Source: Methylobacterium sp. J-026 | GTDB taxonomy: Bacteria > Pseudomonadota > Alphaproteobacteria > Rhizobiales > Beijerinckiaceae | Assembly (NCBI RefSeq): GCF_022829585.1 | Contig: NZ_JAKSYC010000058.1 | Location: forward strand, 1 to 32,704 | Direction of reading: 5' to 3' | Length of the DNA: 32,704 bases | Part shown: positions 31,217-32,704 of the stretch, piece by piece | Layout: every line of letters starts with the position of its first letter | Position numbering within the stretch: the stretch's first letter is position 1 | Notes under the pieces: generated by a model | What the model was told of the DNA's origin: nothing | The model's database searches: none | Seen by the model: only the letters and a program-made list of their open reading frames with translations | Made by a program: the position numbers and the translations under genes

Positions 31217-32638
31217 GTGGCACGCCTTGTGATCGTATCGAACCGCGTCGCCGTCCCGGAGGAGGGCGGCAAGGCGGTCGCGGCGGGGGGCCTGGCGGTC
31301 GCCGTCAAGGAGGCGTTCACCGCCTACGAGGGCCTGTGGTTCGGCTGGAGCGGCACGATCGCGGAGGAGCCCTCCGAGGAACCGACCCTGATCGACCGGG
31401 GCCGCGTCCAGTACGCCGTGGTCGACCTCTCGCCGCAGGACCACCTGGAATATTACGCCGGCTTCGCGAATCGCGCCCTATGGCCGATCATGCATTACCG
31501 GCTGGGGCTGGGCGCCTTCTCGCGCTCGGACTATGCCGGCTATTGCCGCGTGAACCGCACCTTCGCCCGGGCGCTGGCCAAGCTGGTCGAGCCCGACGAC
31601 ATCATCTGGGTCCACGATTACCATCTGCTGCCGCTGGCCGCCGAGCTGCGCGGCCTCGGGCTCGACAACCCGATCGGCTATTTCCACCACATCCCCTGGC
31701 CCGCCGCCGACGTGTTCAATTCGCTGCCGGCGAGCACCGAATTGCTGCGCGCCATCGTCGACTACGACCTGATCGGCCTGCAGACCGAGGCGGACGTGCA
31801 GAACCTGCAGCGCAACCTCGTCGACACCCAGCGGGCGATCCCGCTCGGCGGCGGCTCGCTGATGGTCGACGGGCGCCGGACCCGGATCCGCGCCTTCCCG
31901 ATCGGCATCGACGTCGCGGGCTTCAAGGACGCCGCCGAGAAGGCGGGGTCCAACAAGGTGGTGCGCGAGACCATGGCGGGCCTGCGCACCCGCAAGCTGC
32001 TGATCGGCGTCGACCGGCTCGACTATTCCAAGGGCGTGCCGGAGCGGATGGAGGCGGTGGAGAGCTTCTTCGCCTCCAATCCCGACCAGCGCGGCAACGT
32101 CACCTACATCCAGATCACGCCGAAATCCCGCAGCGAGGTACCGGAATACGAGCAGCTCGCCCGGGATGTGAACGAGAAGGTCGGCGAGATCAACGGCGCG
32201 CTCGGCGACCCGGCCTGGACGCCGATCCAGTACATCACCAAGGCCTATCCGCGGCCGGTGCTGGCCGGGCTCTACCGGGCGGCCCGGGTCGGGCTGGTGA
32301 CGCCCATGCGCGACGGCATGAACCTCGTGGCCAAGGAATACGTGGTCGCCCAGGCCGAGGACGATCCCGGCGTGCTGGTCCTGTCGAAATTCGCCGGCGC
32401 CGCCCGGCAATTGCCCGAGGCGCTTCTGGTCAACCCCTACGACCGGTTCGAGGTGGCGGAGGCGATCCGCGCGGCGCTCTACATGCCCAAGGCGGACCGG
32501 CTGGCGCGCTGGAAGCCGATGGTCGAGCGGATGACCCGCGAGGACGTCGATTGGTGGGCGCGCAACTTCCTGGCGGAACTCGAGAATTTCCGCACGGTCG
32601 AGCGCGAGCCGCCCACCGCCGCGGCGGCCGCCGAGTAG
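31217..32638 (+). CDS. otsA: Trehalose-6-phosphate synthase
   Basis: This 473-residue GT20 glycosyltransferase makes trehalose-6-phosphate from UDP-glucose (or another NDP-glucose) and glucose-6-phosphate, the first step to the osmoprotectant trehalose. Motifs are [12 protein letters not shown] at the start, [67 protein letters not shown] and the donor-site [15 protein letters not shown]. The frame is open far upstream, but homology begins exactly at the GTG at 31217, so I choose that start (GGAG about 9 bases before). No otsB phosphatase gene lies within the window. Confidence 0.94.
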   Translation: MARLVIVSNRVAVPEEGGKAVAAGGLAVAVKEAFTAYEGLWFGWSGTIAEEPSEEPTLIDRGRVQYAVVDLSPQDHLEYYAGFANRALWPIMHYRLGLGAFSRSDYAGYCRVNRTFARALAKLVEPDDIIWVHDYHLLPLAAELRGLGLDNPIGYFHHIPWPAADVFNSLPASTELLRAIVDYDLIGLQTEADVQNLQRNLVDTQRAIPLGGGSLMVDGRRTRIRAFPIGIDVAGFKDAAEKAGSNKVVRETMAGLRTRKLLIGVDRLDYSKGVPERMEAVESFFASNPDQRGNVTYIQITPKSRSEVPEYEQLARDVNEKVGEINGALGDPAWTPIQYITKAYPRPVLAGLYRAARVGLVTPMRDGMNLVAKEYVVAQAEDDPGVLVLSKFAGAARQLPEALLVNPYDRFEVAEAIRAALYMPKADRLARWKPMVERMTREDVDWWARNFLAELENFRTVEREPPTAAAAAE

Positions 32639-32704
32639 CCGGCGGTGGAACCTTCACTGTCCCGGGTTTTCAGAGGGATCATCCCATTGGCGGGCTCTCG
32701 GGGC

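Noticed and set aside
1..32704. CRISPR array, rRNA genes or a complete prophage
   Set aside because: No regularly spaced repeats, no rRNA sequence and no capsid, portal or integrase genes were seen. The RusA-family gene is the only phage-associated family here.

Overview
The window looks like a chromosome segment of a high-GC alphaproteobacterium, most likely Methylobacterium or a close relative. This is inferred from the gene set (CobO/CobQ/CobC/CobD cobalamin genes, a MatA-MatB malonyl-CoA pair, OtsA, a YqjE/DUF3618 membrane cluster), the strong GC third-position bias, and a sigma-EcfG-type promoter (GGAAC-N17-GTT). No species marker such as 16S rRNA is present.

Positions 1 to about 14200 form an accessory, signalling-rich region with patchy base composition. 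It starts with the 3' end of an IS481-type element that abuts or enters the 3' end of a GAF-PAS-PAS-PAS-GGDEF-EAL gene. Next come a degraded HU/IHF-like remnant, a translationally coupled pair (MHYT-PAS-GGDEF-EAL enzyme plus BLUF blue-light sensor), a Cache chemoreceptor with a small partner gene, short orphan genes (a secreted peptide, a coiled-coil protein, two mini XRE-type HTH proteins), a periplasmic cupredoxin, and a soluble chemoreceptor split by one in-frame amber codon whose C-terminal CZB-like domain has lost its zinc ligands. A patch of short gene fragments leads to a tRNA-Glu(UUC) gene at 14226-14301, which marks the switch to core-like DNA.

Positions 14300 to 24600 carry a cobalamin cluster: cobU and cobO (overlapping by ATGA), cobQ, and the divergent cobD and cobC, whose start codons overlap. 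An opposite-strand two-gene cassette (RusA-family nuclease plus a predicted REase-like/HEPN-like protein) sits inside the cluster between cobO and cobQ. This is the best candidate for an undescribed system. Two MFS transporters, a D-2-hydroxyacid dehydrogenase and a 58-residue membrane peptide are interspersed.

Positions 24850 to 28350 hold a small conserved protein, then malonyl-CoA decarboxylase and malonyl-CoA synthetase, which can interconvert malonate, malonyl-CoA and acetyl-CoA. Perfect stem-loops separate matB from a convergent four-gene membrane/stress cluster (30747 down to 28477) preceded by a good EcfG-type promoter. The window ends with otsA (trehalose-6-phosphate synthase), preceded by a 16-bp direct repeat.
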